Of a stretch of DNA of 64,000 bases, positions 50,887 through 59,919 are shown piece by piece. Under the pieces are notes generated by a model. That model had not been told where the DNA came from, did no database searches, and was given only the letters and a program-made list of their open reading frames with translations. The position numbers were made by a program, and so were the translations under genes. The stretch is from Pseudosporangium ferrugineum. GTDB taxonomy: Bacteria > Actinomycetota > Actinomycetes > Mycobacteriales > Micromonosporaceae. Location: positions 1 to 64,000 of the forward strand of contig NZ_PVZG01000010.1 of assembly GCF_003002065.1 (NCBI RefSeq), given 5' to 3'. Within the stretch, counting starts at the first letter, position 1, and each line of letters opens with the position of its first letter.

Positions 50887-52092
50887 TCAGCCCAACGCCT
50901 CGAACAGGTGCCCCATGCGATCCCGCTTGGTTCGCAGGTAGCGGACGTTCTCCGGATGGAGGCGCACGGGCATCGCCTCCCGCCCGGTGATGGTCAGCCC
51001 GTAGCCCTCCAGGCCGGCCCGCTTCGCCGGGTTGTTGGTGAGCAGCCGCATCGAGCGCACGCCCAGGTCGTAGAGGATCTGCGCGCCGGTGCCGTAGTCC
51101 CGCGCGTCGGCCGGCAGGCCCAGCTCGAGGTTGGCGTCGACGGTGTCCAGCCCGCGGTCCTGCAACTGGTACGCCTGCAACTTGTGCAGCAGCCCGATCC
51201 CCCGCCCCTCGTGCCCGCGCATGTACAGCACCACGCCCCGCCCGGCCAGCGCCACGCGCTCCAGGGCCGCGTCGAGCTGCGGGCCGCAGTCGCACCGCAC
51301 CGAGGCGAAGACGTCGCCGGTGAGGCACTCGGAGTGGACGCGTACCAGCACGTCCTCGCCGTCGCCGAGGTCGCCGTACACCAGCGCGACGTGCTCGGCG
51401 CCGTCGACGGCCGCCCGGTAGCCGACCGCGGTGAAGTCGCCGTGCTCGGTCGGCAGCCGGGTCTCCACGACCCGCTCCACCTGCTGCTCGTGCCGCCGCC
51501 GGTACGCGATCAGGTCGGCGATGCTGATCAGCGCCAGGTCGTGCTCGGCCGCGAACTTCTCCAGGTCGGGCAGGCGCATCATGGTGCCGTCGTCGTTGAC
51601 CAGCTCGCAGATCACGCCGGCCGGCCGCAGCCCGGCGAGCGTCGCCAGGTCGACCGAGGCCTCGGTGTGCCCGGGCCGGCGCAGCACGCCGCCCGGCCTG
51701 GCCCGCAGCGGCACCACGTGGCCGGGGCGGGAGAGGTCCGTGGGCCGGGTCTCGGCGCTCGCCAGCAGCCGGATCGTGTGCGCCCGGTCGGCGGCCGAGA
51801 TGCCGGTGCTGATGCCCTCCCGCGCGTCGACCGTGACCGCGTACGCGGTGCCCCGCCGGTCCTGGTTCGTGTGGAACATCGGCGGCAGGTCGAGGCGGTC
51901 GGCCTCGTCCTCGGTGAGCGGCACGCACACGTACCCGGAGGTGTATCGCACCATGAACGCGAGCAGCTCGGGCGTGGCGTGCTCGGCGGCGAAGATCAGG
52001 TCGCCCTCGTTCTCCCGGTCCTCGTCGTCCACGACGATGACCGCCTTGCCCGCGGCGATGTCCTTGACGGCCCGTGCGACGTCATCCAACAT
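50887..52092 (-). CDS. ribBA: Bifunctional DHBP synthase / GTP cyclohydrolase II
   Basis: 401 residues with RibB (about 1-200; DDEDRENEGDLIFAAEHA, YTSGYVCVPLTEDE, RPGHVVPLRARPGG) and RibA (about 205-401; VRVHSECLTGDVFASVRCDC, with three zinc cysteines, and GHEGRGIGLLHKLQAYQLQD). Feeds both branches of riboflavin synthesis, from ribulose-5-phosphate and from GTP. Start overlaps the end of the riboflavin synthase gene by 11 bases. Confidence 0.97.
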   Translation of the reverse strand: MLDDVARAVKDIAAGKAVIVVDDEDRENEGDLIFAAEHATPELLAFMVRYTSGYVCVPLTEDEADRLDLPPMFHTNQDRRGTAYAVTVDAREGISTGISAADRAHTIRLLASAETRPTDLSRPGHVVPLRARPGGVLRRPGHTEASVDLATLAGLRPAGVICELVNDDGTMMRLPDLEKFAAEHDLALISIADLIAYRRRHEQQVERVVETRLPTEHGDFTAVGYRAAVDGAEHVALVYGDLGDGEDVLVRVHSECLTGDVFASVRCDCGPQLDAALERVALAGRGVVLYMRGHEGRGIGLLHKLQAYQLQDRGLDTVDANLELGLPADARDYGTGAQILYDLGVRSMRLLTNNPAKRAGLEGYGLTITGREAMPVRLHPENVRYLRTKRDRMGHLFEALG

Positions 52093-52684
52093 GGCGGTCC
52101 CCCAGCATCTTCTCGACGTACTTCGCGATGACGTCGACCTCGAGGTTGACCGGGTCGCCGACGCCCTTGGATCCCAGGACGGTGAGCTTGAGCGTGGTGG
52201 GGATCAGCCCCACCTCGAACGTGTCGGCGGAGACCGCCATGACGGTGAGCGAGACCCCGTCGACCGTGATCGAGCCCTTCTCCACCACGTAGCGGCCGAG
52301 CCCGGACGGCAGCGAGAAGCGCAGCACCTCCCAGTCGTCGGCGGGCTCGCGCGCCACGATCGTCGCGACCCCGTCGACGTGCCCCTGGACGAGGTGCCCG
52401 CCGAGGCGGCTGCCGACCGTCGCGGCCCGTTCCAGGTTGACCGGGCTGCCCGGCCGCAGCGCGCCCAGCGACGAGCGCCGCAGCGTCTCGCCCATGACGT
52501 CGGCGGTGAAGACCCCGCCGTCGTTGTCGATGACGGTGAGGCAGACCCCGTTGACCGAGATGGAGTCGCCGTGCCGCGCGTCCGACGTCACCAGGGGCCC
52601 GCGTACGGCGAGCAGCGCCGAATCGCCGGCGCCTTCCGTGAGGCGCACGACCTCGCCCAGTTCTTCCACGATTCCGGTGAACAT
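52082..52684 (-). CDS. ribC: Riboflavin synthase
   Basis: 200 residues with two lumazine-binding repeats (about 1-97 and 98-195): MFTGIVEELGEVVRL, SISVNGVCLTVIDN, then HLVQGHVDGVATI and GSITVDGVSLTVM. Trimeric enzyme that dismutates lumazine to riboflavin. Called ribE in some bacteria. Confidence 0.96.
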   Translation of the reverse strand: MFTGIVEELGEVVRLTEGAGDSALLAVRGPLVTSDARHGDSISVNGVCLTVIDNDGGVFTADVMGETLRRSSLGALRPGSPVNLERAATVGSRLGGHLVQGHVDGVATIVAREPADDWEVLRFSLPSGLGRYVVEKGSITVDGVSLTVMAVSADTFEVGLIPTTLKLTVLGSKGVGDPVNLEVDVIAKYVEKMLGDRHVG

Positions 52685-52694
52685 ACAAGGTCCT

Positions 52695-53780
52695 CTATTC
52701 CGAATATGGGTGGCGGGCGGGGTGGTCGGATGGCTTCGGACGGACGATCGCCGTCAAGCGCAGGTCGGGACCGATCCGTTCCAGGTCGGTGAGGTCGAGG
52801 TCGAGGGCCTCGGCGATGGTGGTGACGCCCGCGCCGGCCAGCGCCGCCCGCCCGTCGCCGAGCAGCTTCGGCGCGACGTAGCCGACGACCCGGTCGACCA
52901 GCCCGGCGGCCAGGAACGCGCCGGCCAGGGTCGGGCCGCCCTCCAGCAGCGCGGCCCGGACGCCGCGGGCGTAGAGGGCGGTGAGCAGGGCGGAGAGGTC
53001 GACGCGGCCGTCCGGTCCGGCGCCGACCGCGGCCGCCGTCGCGATCCAGGTCCCGGCGGCGGCGTCGCGCACCCGCGCCTTCTGCGGGGTACGCCCGAGC
53101 GAGTCGACCACCACCCGCAGCGGCTGCTTGATCGCGAGGCTGCCGTCGCGCAGGTCGCGGACGGTCAGCTGGGGATCGTCGGCCAGCACCGTGCCGACCC
53201 CGGCGAGGATGGCGTCGACCGTGCTCCGCAGCCGGTGCACGTCGGCCCGGGCCGGCTCCGAGGTGATCCACATGCTGGTGCCGTCGGCCGCCGCCGAGCG
53301 CCCGTCGAGCGTGGCGGCGTACTTCCAGGTCACGTACGGGCGGCCGCGGCGCACGGCGGTCAGCCAGGCGACGTTGCCGGCTTCGGCCTCGGCCCGGCGT
53401 ACCCCGGTCACCACCTCCACCCCGGCCCCGCGCAGCGTGGCCGCGCCGCCCGCCGCGACCGGCGTCGGGTCGTCGACGGCGATGACCACGCGCGTGATGC
53501 CGGCGGCGATGAGCGCCTGCGCGCACGGCCCGGTCCGCCCGGTGTGGTTGCACGGCTCCAGGGTCACCACCGCGGTGCCGCCGCGGGCGCGCTTCCCGGC
53601 CTGGGCCAGCGCCACGATCTCGGCGTGCGGGCCGCCCGCGTACGCGTGGAAGCCCTCCCCCACGACGTCGCCGTCCGGGCCGAGCAGCAGGCAGCCGACG
53701 ACCGGATTGGGGCTGGTGGTGCCGAGCCCACGGGCGGCCAGCGCGACCGCGCGGCCCATCGCCTCGTGCTCGGTGACCAT
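52695..53780 (-). CDS. ribD: Bifunctional deaminase-reductase RibD
   Basis: 361 residues. Deaminase domain (about 1-145): GGPHAEIVAL and EPCNHTGRTGPCAQAL bind zinc. Reductase domain (150-361): VTWKYAATLDGRSAA, GVGTVLADDPQLTV and GPTLAGAFLAAGLVD. First gene of the rib operon, downstream of the FMN riboswitch. ATG at 53780 lies after the AGGGAAAGG-paired site, so translation may be riboswitch-controlled. Confidence 0.96.
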   Translation of the reverse strand: MVTEHEAMGRAVALAARGLGTTSPNPVVGCLLLGPDGDVVGEGFHAYAGGPHAEIVALAQAGKRARGGTAVVTLEPCNHTGRTGPCAQALIAAGITRVVIAVDDPTPVAAGGAATLRGAGVEVVTGVRRAEAEAGNVAWLTAVRRGRPYVTWKYAATLDGRSAAADGTSMWITSEPARADVHRLRSTVDAILAGVGTVLADDPQLTVRDLRDGSLAIKQPLRVVVDSLGRTPQKARVRDAAAGTWIATAAAVGAGPDGRVDLSALLTALYARGVRAALLEGGPTLAGAFLAAGLVDRVVGYVAPKLLGDGRAALAGAGVTTIAEALDLDLTDLERIGPDLRLTAIVRPKPSDHPARHPYSE

Positions 53781-53787
53781 CTCCCTG

Positions 53788-53828
53788 CCTTTCCCTGACG
53801 CGGTGCGGTCACGCGCGGGAGGGAAAGG
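53788..53828 (-). promoter_or_regulatory. ribD ribosome-site sequestering hairpin
   Basis: CCTTTCCCT (53788-53796) and AGGGAAAGG (53820-53828) pair perfectly (9 bp). On the transcript (minus strand) the second arm, AGGGAAAGG, covers the ribosome site of ribD. This is a probable off-state expression platform of the FMN riboswitch. Confidence 0.65.
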
Positions 53829-53920
53829 GATGCAGGGCCGGGAACCGGACATCGGGGGACGCGTCGCGCCGCCCCGGGGCGAGGGCACGCCGCGACGAGC
53901 CCTCGGTCCTGTTCCGCGCG

Positions 53921-54094
53921 CTGTCTCCCATCCGGACTGTCTGACCGATCGGCGTGTGCCGGTCGATCAACCGTCGGCCCCGGAATCTCACCAGGTCCAC
54001 CGGCCGTCGTGGTACGACGTCCGGGTCGCGGGCTTACCCCCCGGTCAAGGGAGGATCACCGCCGGTTCGGAATTTCACCGAGTCCCGCCAGCGC
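53921..54094 (-). ncRNA. FMN riboswitch (RFN element)
   Basis: The minus strand shows the conserved RFN blocks in order: GGTGAAATTCCGAACCGGCGGT, then TAAGCCCGCGACC, then GGTGAGATTCCGGGGCCGAC, then AGTCCGGATGGGAGA. Together they form the FMN aptamer. It precedes ribD by 140 bases and should shut down the rib operon when FMN is high. Edges are approximate. Confidence 0.95.
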
Positions 54095-54157
54095 GTGGTG
54101 GGTCACCGATCAGTCTTGCACGCGATCGCCGACTTGCCACCTGACGGGCGACCCAGG

Positions 54158-55192
54158 TCACAGCGGATCGTCGTTGTTCTCCGAGTCGAGGCGGCGCCGG
54201 TCGATCGCGACGTACGAGCCGGGCTGGCTCTTCGCGACCTTCTTCATCTCGGAGGCCACCGCCACCACCGCCCGGTGGTCCATGTAGTTGCGGCCCCCGG
54301 CGGTGGACTGCGCGACGCCGATCGAGAGCGTCACCAGGGCGGCCCGCTGCTTGCCGCCGCGCCGGTCCGGCACCTCGATGTAGCCGCGCTCGGCGTCCTC
54401 CGGGTCGTACAGCCGGTCGGCGGACGCCTCGAAGTCGGTGACCATGTGCTTGGTCAGCGGCAGCACCTGGTCGGGGTGGCAGATGAAGACGAAGTCGTCG
54501 CCGCCGATGTGCCCGAGGAACACCGACGGCCGGCCCGCGGCGGCCGCGGCCCGGTGCAGGCTGCGGGCCAGCACGGTGATGAACTCGTCGCCGCGGTCGA
54601 AGCCGTACACGTCGTTGACCGGCTTGAAGCGGTCGATGTCGACGTAGCCGACGGAGAATTCCCCGCCCGCCTTCATCCGGTCGACGATCTCCCGGGTCAC
54701 CCGGGCGTTGCCCGGCAGCCCGGTCAGCGGCGACACCTCGCGGAACTCCTTGTTGCGCCGCAGCGTCGAGGAGACCCGGGCCATCAGCTCCGCGGTGTCG
54801 AACGGCTTGACCAGGTAGTCGTCGACGCCGGCGGTCAGCCCGACGACCTTGTCCACGGTCATGCCCTTGGCGGTCAGCATGATCACCGGCAGCGCCGAGG
54901 TCAGCGGCTCGGCGCGTAGCCGGCGGGTCAGCTCCACGCCGTCCATCCGGGGCATCATCCAGTCGACCACCGCGAGGTCCGGGCGGCGCGCCTCGATGAG
55001 CTCGAGCGCCTCCTGGCCGTCCCGGGCCCGGACGACGTCGAAGCCGTGCACCTTCAGGTTGAAGGCCACGAAGCCCGCGATGTCGTCGTCGTCGTCGACG
55101 ACCATGATCAGGTCGGGCCGGTCCTCGGACTCGGTGCCGGCGGCGGCACCCGCGCTCATCGCCGCCCCGCCCGCGGCTGCCCGGCCGCTCAC
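54158..55192 (-). CDS. Response regulator with GGDEF domain
   Basis: 344 residues. Receiver domain (about 28-150): acidic pocket DDDDD, phosphoacceptor Asp77 (VVDWMMPRMDG), Lys129 (YLVKPFD). GGDEF domain (about 155-325): SPLTGLPGN, DIDRFKPVND, and GGDDF (230-234) as active-site motif. GGDDF keeps the metal-binding residues, so c-di-GMP synthesis is possible but the motif is a variant. No RxxD inhibitory site is seen at the usual place. It starts in a GTGA overlap with rpe and runs towards the rib riboswitch. Confidence 0.88.
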   Translation of the reverse strand: MSGRAAAGGAAMSAGAAAGTESEDRPDLIMVVDDDDDIAGFVAFNLKVHGFDVVRARDGQEALELIEARRPDLAVVDWMMPRMDGVELTRRLRAEPLTSALPVIMLTAKGMTVDKVVGLTAGVDDYLVKPFDTAELMARVSSTLRRNKEFREVSPLTGLPGNARVTREIVDRMKAGGEFSVGYVDIDRFKPVNDVYGFDRGDEFITVLARSLHRAAAAAGRPSVFLGHIGGDDFVFICHPDQVLPLTKHMVTDFEASADRLYDPEDAERGYIEVPDRRGGKQRAALVTLSIGVAQSTAGGRNYMDHRAVVAVASEMKKVAKSQPGSYVAIDRRRLDSENNDDPL

Positions 55193-55866
55193 GCCCGGAC
55201 GGTGGTGCGCTCGGCGAGCGCCCGCAGCCCGCGGATCGCCTCGGCGGGGTCCTGGGCGCCGTAGACGGCGGTGCCCGCGACGAACGCGTCCGCACCGGCC
55301 TCCGCGGCCTGCTCGATCGTGTCGGCCGCGATGCCGCCGTCCACCTCCAGGCGCACCTCGAGGTTCTTGGCGGTGATCCGCCGGCGCACGTCACGCACCT
55401 TGTCCAGCATCTCGGGCAGGAACTTCTGGCCGCCGAAGCCGGCCTTGATGGTCATGATGAGCAGCGTGTCCACGTACGGCAGGAGCTCGAGGTAGGGCTC
55501 CACGGGGGTGTCGCGGTCGATGGCCAGCCCGGCCTTGGCCCCCGCGGCGCGCAGCGTCTTGGCGAGTGCCACCGGGTTGTCGCAGGCCTCCGCGTGGAAC
55601 GTGACGTTGTACGCGCCGGCCTCCGCGTACCCGGGTGCCCAGCGCTCCGGGTCGTCGATCATCAGATGCACGTCGAACGGGATGCTGGTCGCCTTGCGCA
55701 GGCTCTGCACCACCGGCAGGCCGATGGTCAGGTTCGGCACGAAATGGTTGTCCATGACATCCACGTGCACCCAGTCCGCCGCGCCCTCGATGTCGTGCAC
55801 CGCGTCGGCGAGGTGCGCGAAGTCCGCGGCCAGGATGCTGGGTGCGATGATCGGCGATGACTCCAC
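55189..55866 (-). CDS. rpe: Ribulose-phosphate 3-epimerase
   Basis: 225 residues, TIM barrel. IIAPSILAADFAHL, HVDVMDNHFVPNLTIG, VHLMIDDPERW, MTIKAGFGGQKF (metal and catalytic residues) and LEVDGGIAADTIEQ. Interconverts ribulose- and xylulose-5-phosphate, the first being a riboflavin precursor. GTG start at 55866. In many actinobacteria it sits between rsmB and ribD, as here apart from the inserted genes. Confidence 0.96.
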   Translation of the reverse strand: MESSPIIAPSILAADFAHLADAVHDIEGAADWVHVDVMDNHFVPNLTIGLPVVQSLRKATSIPFDVHLMIDDPERWAPGYAEAGAYNVTFHAEACDNPVALAKTLRAAGAKAGLAIDRDTPVEPYLELLPYVDTLLIMTIKAGFGGQKFLPEMLDKVRDVRRRITAKNLEVRLEVDGGIAADTIEQAAEAGADAFVAGTAVYGAQDPAEAIRGLRALAERTTVRA

Positions 55867-55932
55867 CGGAGAAGTGTATGGCCTCCGCGCGCCCGCCCGG
55901 GATACTCATCGGATTATGACGGAGAGGCTGGC

Positions 55933-56793
55933 ATGCGACTTGCCGTGGCACTGACGGCGGTGATGGTCACCGCCGGGTGCACGACCGCGCCCGGCGGCGC
56001 CGACGGCGACCTCACCGACGACTGGCCGCCGCCGCCCGCCCCCTCCCCGTTCCGGCCGGCCGCGCACGCCTGCCACGTCCGGCTCCCCGAGACGGCGTCG
56101 GCGGCGGACCGCCCGGTGAGCTGCGACCAGGTCCACGTCAGCGAGACCTTCCACCTCGGCACCGCCGCCGACGCCGACGTGCCGCCCGCGCCCGGGACCC
56201 CCGGCGCCCGCGCGGCGTACCGCGAATGCTCGGACGCGGCGGTCACCTTCACCGGCGGCCAGTGGCGCACGGCCCGCCTCGCCGTCCACGTGGTGTGGCC
56301 GGCCCGGGAGGCCTGGTCCCGCGGGGCGCGCTGGTTCCGCTGCGACCTCACCCAGACCGATCTTGACGGGTACGGCCGGAGCGGACGTTCCGGCAGCCTC
56401 GAGGGCGAGCTGACCCGCCCGTCCCCGCTGCGCCTGACCTGCTTCGCCCCCACGGTGGACGGCGGGACGGTCACCGCGATGCGCCCGGTGGCCTGCGCCG
56501 CAAAACACCGGGCCGAGTTCGCCGGCCTCTGGCACGCGCCCGACGTCGCGTACGCGAACCTCCAGGCCGGCACCGCCCGCGCCGCGACGGCCTGCCGCAG
56601 CGTGATCGCCCGCTTCGCCGCCCTGCCCGACGACGCCGACATGCAGTACCGCAGCGGCTGGATCTCCTACAACCCGACCCGCACCGAGTGGCTGGCCGGC
56701 GAGCGCCGGGTCCGCTGCTTCCTGTACTTCGCGGAGCGGACCTGGACCCGGTCGTTACGCGGCGCGGGCCCGTCCGTGCTCCCCGCCGGCTGA
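55933..56793 (+). CDS. Lipoprotein, septum-formation-like domain
   Basis: 286 residues. Signal with lipobox VMVTAGC (Cys16). Repeated C..H/C-pair pattern typical of septum formation-type (PF13845-like) domains: HACHVRLPETASAADRPVSC, QVHVSETFHLG, RCDLTQTDL, ACAAKHRAEFAGLWHAP and WLAGERRVRCFLYF. Even number of cysteines suggests disulfides outside the cell. The family name is by resemblance only. Confidence 0.6.
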   Translation: MRLAVALTAVMVTAGCTTAPGGADGDLTDDWPPPPAPSPFRPAAHACHVRLPETASAADRPVSCDQVHVSETFHLGTAADADVPPAPGTPGARAAYRECSDAAVTFTGGQWRTARLAVHVVWPAREAWSRGARWFRCDLTQTDLDGYGRSGRSGSLEGELTRPSPLRLTCFAPTVDGGTVTAMRPVACAAKHRAEFAGLWHAPDVAYANLQAGTARAATACRSVIARFAALPDDADMQYRSGWISYNPTRTEWLAGERRVRCFLYFAERTWTRSLRGAGPSVLPAG

Positions 56794-56796
56794 CGC

Positions 56797-57492
56797 CTAT
56801 CGCCCGGAACGGTTCCGGCCCCGCTCGTTACGCGGTCCCGGAATGTTCCCGCGGGGCGCCAGCTCGTTCGGTGCCACCGCGCTCGCGCTCCGGTCGAACC
56901 GGTGCCGGCCCCAGGAGGAACTCCGGCGCCAGGGGGCGATCCCGGCCGTACGCGCGACGACGCCGTACGCGACCGACTCCTCGACCGTCGCCACGGGACG
57001 GGGCTCGCGCTCCGGACGCCACTGCACCACCGGCCCCAGCCGCGGCCATTCCAGCTCGAAGCCGTCGAGCAGATCCATGATCTCGGCGTGCCTACGCGCC
57101 CGGAACGGCCCGTGGCCCGCGCCCGGCGCGGAGAGTTCCCGGAGCCGGTCGGCGTGGGCGGGCCGGAGCGGATCGAACGTCACGTGCGACACCGCGAGGT
57201 ACGACCCCATGGGCAGGGCCGTGCCGAGCCGCTCGACGACCCTGCGGGCGCGCCCCCGGCCGGGCAGGAAATGCAGGACGGCCAGCAGCAGCACCGCGAC
57301 GGGCCGGCTGAGGTCCAGCGTGTCCCGGACGACGGGGTCGGCGAGCACGGCGTCGATGTCCTCGAGGTCGCCCGGCACGAACACGACGGCGCCGCCCGGT
57401 TCGCTGGTGAGCAGCGCGCGGGCATGCGCGCCGACGAGGAGGTCCACGTCGACGTACAAGACCCGGCAGCGCGGGTCGACCTTCGACGCCAC
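56797..57492 (-). pseudogene. Truncated DUF574-type SAM methyltransferase remnant
   Basis: The 231 residues match the C-terminal two-thirds of S-adenosylmethionine-dependent DUF574 methyltransferases: VLYVDVDLLVGAHARALLTS, ADPVVRDTLDLSRPVAVLLL, AVSHVTFDP, then GLELEWPRLGPVVQWRPE-like text. The N-terminal third with the SAM-binding FLDIGTGLP-type motif is missing; the sequence simply stops at 57480-57492 where another gene remnant begins. The end carries an extra ~45 residues. Probably inactive. Confidence 0.7.
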
Positions 57493-57823
57493 CTGCGCCG
57501 GCCCGCGCCAGGTGGACCTCGTGGCCGTACCGGTCGGCGAGATCCGCTTCGGCCGCGCCGGGGCGCATCGCCGGCTGGCCGCCGCCTACGGCTACGACGT
57601 GACCCGCGACCCGCACTGGCCGCTGCTGCGCGAGGCGCGCGAGCTGAAGATGACGATCGCGGCGGTGCCGCTGCTCGCGAGCGGCGCGGGCGTCCGGGAG
57701 GAGTTCCTCCGGCGGATCGATTCCGTACGCCGGGCCGACACGACGGCTCGCTGGATCCCGTACGGGAAACTCAGCGCAGCCGCCGCGTCAGCCCCGTCCC
57801 GTCAGCGCGGCGAGCCGGCCTGA
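57482..57823 (+). pseudogene. C-terminal remnant of an APH-type phosphotransferase
   Basis: About 113 codons reading FDATCAGPRQVDLVAVPVGE, AAAYGYDVTRDPHWPLLREA, RELKMTIAAVPLLASG and RRADTTARWIPYG: the C-terminus of the actinobacterial APH-like phosphotransferases (ID-FD..GPR..DLVPVAVG...). The N-terminal lobe and the H-G-D catalytic loop are absent. It meets the methyltransferase remnant head-to-head, suggesting one deletion removed both 5' halves. Confidence 0.65.
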
Positions 57824-58362
57824 GCGGCGAATCCCCACCCGGGCACCGGGTCGCCGACGTCGTGGGTGGCGAAGAAGTCGGTGACCTCGGCGATCTCCTC
57901 GGCGTCGGGCTGGTCGTTCACGCACTCCGAGCCCGCCCACGCCCCGGACATCACCTTCTCGCAGGGGCTGCCGGGGCCCAGGTCGGGCAGCGACAGGATG
58001 TGGCCGAGCTCGTGCACGGCGATCCGGGACGGCTTGTAGAGCTGGGCGTCGCCGACCTCCAGATACACCCAGCCCTGGCCCAGGCCGTTGAGGAAGACGT
58101 GGGACTGGGTGCCGTTGGCCGTCTTGTACTCCTTCACCCGCAGCGCCGCCGGGGTGTTTTGCTCGACGATCCGGATCGACGGCACGGACCTGTTCCAGAT
58201 CGTGATCGCCTCGCGCACCGCGTCGGTGTACGAGCCGGCGAGCAGCAGGTCGATCGGTACGACCTCCGGCCCCGGATCCGCGGCGCGGGCGGGACCGCCC
58301 ACCGCCACCGAGGTGGCACACGCCAGCACCATTGTGGACAACAGCTTCAGAGCTCGGGTCAC
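57802..58362 (-). CDS. Secreted snapalysin-like (M7) metalloprotease
   Basis: 186 residues. Signal peptide TMVLACATSVAVGGPARA. The M7 family zinc motif is RIAVHELGHILSLPD (H-E-x-x-H-x5-D). Around it are ITIWNRSVPSIRIVE, GQGWVYLEVGDAQLYKPS and MSGAWAGSEC with the disulfide cysteines (CEK...SEC). Snapalysins are small, Tyr/Phe-specific extracellular proteases. GTG at 58362 has GGAGG 7 bases upstream; an ATG at 58380 is an alternative. Confidence 0.9.
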   Translation of the reverse strand: MTRALKLLSTMVLACATSVAVGGPARAADPGPEVVPIDLLLAGSYTDAVREAITIWNRSVPSIRIVEQNTPAALRVKEYKTANGTQSHVFLNGLGQGWVYLEVGDAQLYKPSRIAVHELGHILSLPDLGPGSPCEKVMSGAWAGSECVNDQPDAEEIAEVTDFFATHDVGDPVPGWGFAAQAGSPR

Positions 58363-58431
58363 GGAGACGCCTCCATACACATCGATTGACGTCAGTGCAG
58401 AGTGACAAATCCGCGCAACCGGCGCGACGGC

Positions 58432-59919
58432 TCAGCTCGTGCGGCGCAGCACCGCCAGGAACATCGCGTCCGTGCCGTGCCGATGCGGCCACAGCTGCAC
58501 CGTCGGGCCCGGGCCGAGCTTCGGCATCCCCGGCGGCAGCAGCGGCCGCGCGTCCACGAAGTCCGCCTCGACCCCGCTGCGCCGCGACCCCTCGGTCACC
58601 GTCACCTGCGTCTCCACCATGTGCGGCGAACACGTCACGTACGCCACCACGCCGCCCGGCCGCACCGCCCGCAGCGCCGCGACGAGCAGCTCCCGCTGGA
58701 GCCGGGTGAGCGGCGGCAGGTCGGCCGGCTTGCGGCGCCAGCGCGACTCCGGCCGGCGGCGCAGCGAGCCCAGCCCGGTGCACGGCGCGTCGACCAGGAC
58801 CCGGTCGAAGGCCTCCTCGGGCAGGTCGGGGTCGCGGCCGACCGTACGCCCGTCGGTCGGCAGAACGGTGACCGGCAGCCCGGCGGTGGCCTGCTCGACC
58901 AGCCGGGCCCGGTGGTCGGCGACCTCGACCGCGGTGACCTCGGCGCCGCGCTGGGCGGCGATCGAGCCGAGCAGCCCGGCCTTGCCGCCCGGGCCGGCGC
59001 ACAGGTCCAGCCAGCGGGTGTCGCGGCCCTCGATCGGCGCGGCCAGCAACGCCGCCGCGACCAGCTGGGAACCCTCGTCCTGGACGTGCGCGCGGCCGTC
59101 GCGGATCGCGGCGAGCTCGCCGGGCGCGCCACCGTTGAGATAGACCGCGTACGGCGAGAACGCCCCCGGCACCCCGTCGACCTCGTCAGCGAGCTCCACG
59201 GCGTCGGCCCGGCCGGGGCGGGCGCACAGGTGCACGACCGCCGGCTGGTTGTCCTCGATCAGCAGCCGGGCGGTGTCGTCCAGGTCGCCGCCGAGCGCCT
59301 CGGCGAACGAGCGGATGATCCACTCCGGATGGTTGTGCAGCACCGCGAGGTTGCCGACCGGGTCCTCGGCGTAGTCCGGCGCCAGCTTCGTCAGCCAGTC
59401 GTCCAGGCTCGTCTCGGAGATGCCGCGCATCACGGCGTTGGCGAACCCGGACGCGCCGGGCGCGACCGCCCGGACCAGGTCGACGGTCTGGTTCACCGCG
59501 GCGTGCGCCGGCACCCGGGTGAAGAGCAGCTGGTACGCCCCCAGCCGCAGCGCGTCCCGGGCGGGCGGGTCGATCCGCGCCACGTCACGACCGGCCGCCG
59601 AGGCGATGATCAGATCCAGCGTGCCGAGCGCGCGCAGGGTGCCGTACGTCAGCTCGGTGGCGAACGCGGCGTCGCGCCCGTGCAGCCCCATCCCCCGCAG
59701 GATGTCGGCGAGCACCAGGTTCGCGTACGCGTCGTCGCGGTGCACGGCGGCGATCGCCTCGTACGCCGCCTGCCGGGCCGGGTCCGACGGCGGGCGACCG
59801 GCCCGCGGTCCGCGTCCGGTGCGGGCGTCGCGTCCCTCGGTACGGCCGTAGCCGGGTCCGCCGGGGCGCCGCGGCCGCCCGGAGTTGTGCGGGCGGTCGG
59901 CGCGGTGCTCGGAACTCAC
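58432..59919 (-). CDS. rsmB: 16S rRNA m5C967 methyltransferase
   Basis: 495 residues. N-terminal arginine/glycine-rich tail (1-50), NusB-like RNA-binding domain (about 55-200; AAYEAIAAVHRDDAYANLVL) and the SAM domain with LDLCAGPGGKAGLLGS, DAPCTGLGSLRRRPESRW (PC active-site) and YVTCSPHMVE (catalytic Cys). The GTG at 59919 overlaps the fmt stop. The frame continues upstream antisense to fmt, which is not coding. Confidence 0.95.
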   Translation of the reverse strand: MSSEHRADRPHNSGRPRRPGGPGYGRTEGRDARTGRGPRAGRPPSDPARQAAYEAIAAVHRDDAYANLVLADILRGMGLHGRDAAFATELTYGTLRALGTLDLIIASAAGRDVARIDPPARDALRLGAYQLLFTRVPAHAAVNQTVDLVRAVAPGASGFANAVMRGISETSLDDWLTKLAPDYAEDPVGNLAVLHNHPEWIIRSFAEALGGDLDDTARLLIEDNQPAVVHLCARPGRADAVELADEVDGVPGAFSPYAVYLNGGAPGELAAIRDGRAHVQDEGSQLVAAALLAAPIEGRDTRWLDLCAGPGGKAGLLGSIAAQRGAEVTAVEVADHRARLVEQATAGLPVTVLPTDGRTVGRDPDLPEEAFDRVLVDAPCTGLGSLRRRPESRWRRKPADLPPLTRLQRELLVAALRAVRPGGVVAYVTCSPHMVETQVTVTEGSRRSGVEADFVDARPLLPPGMPKLGPGPTVQLWPHRHGTDAMFLAVLRRTS

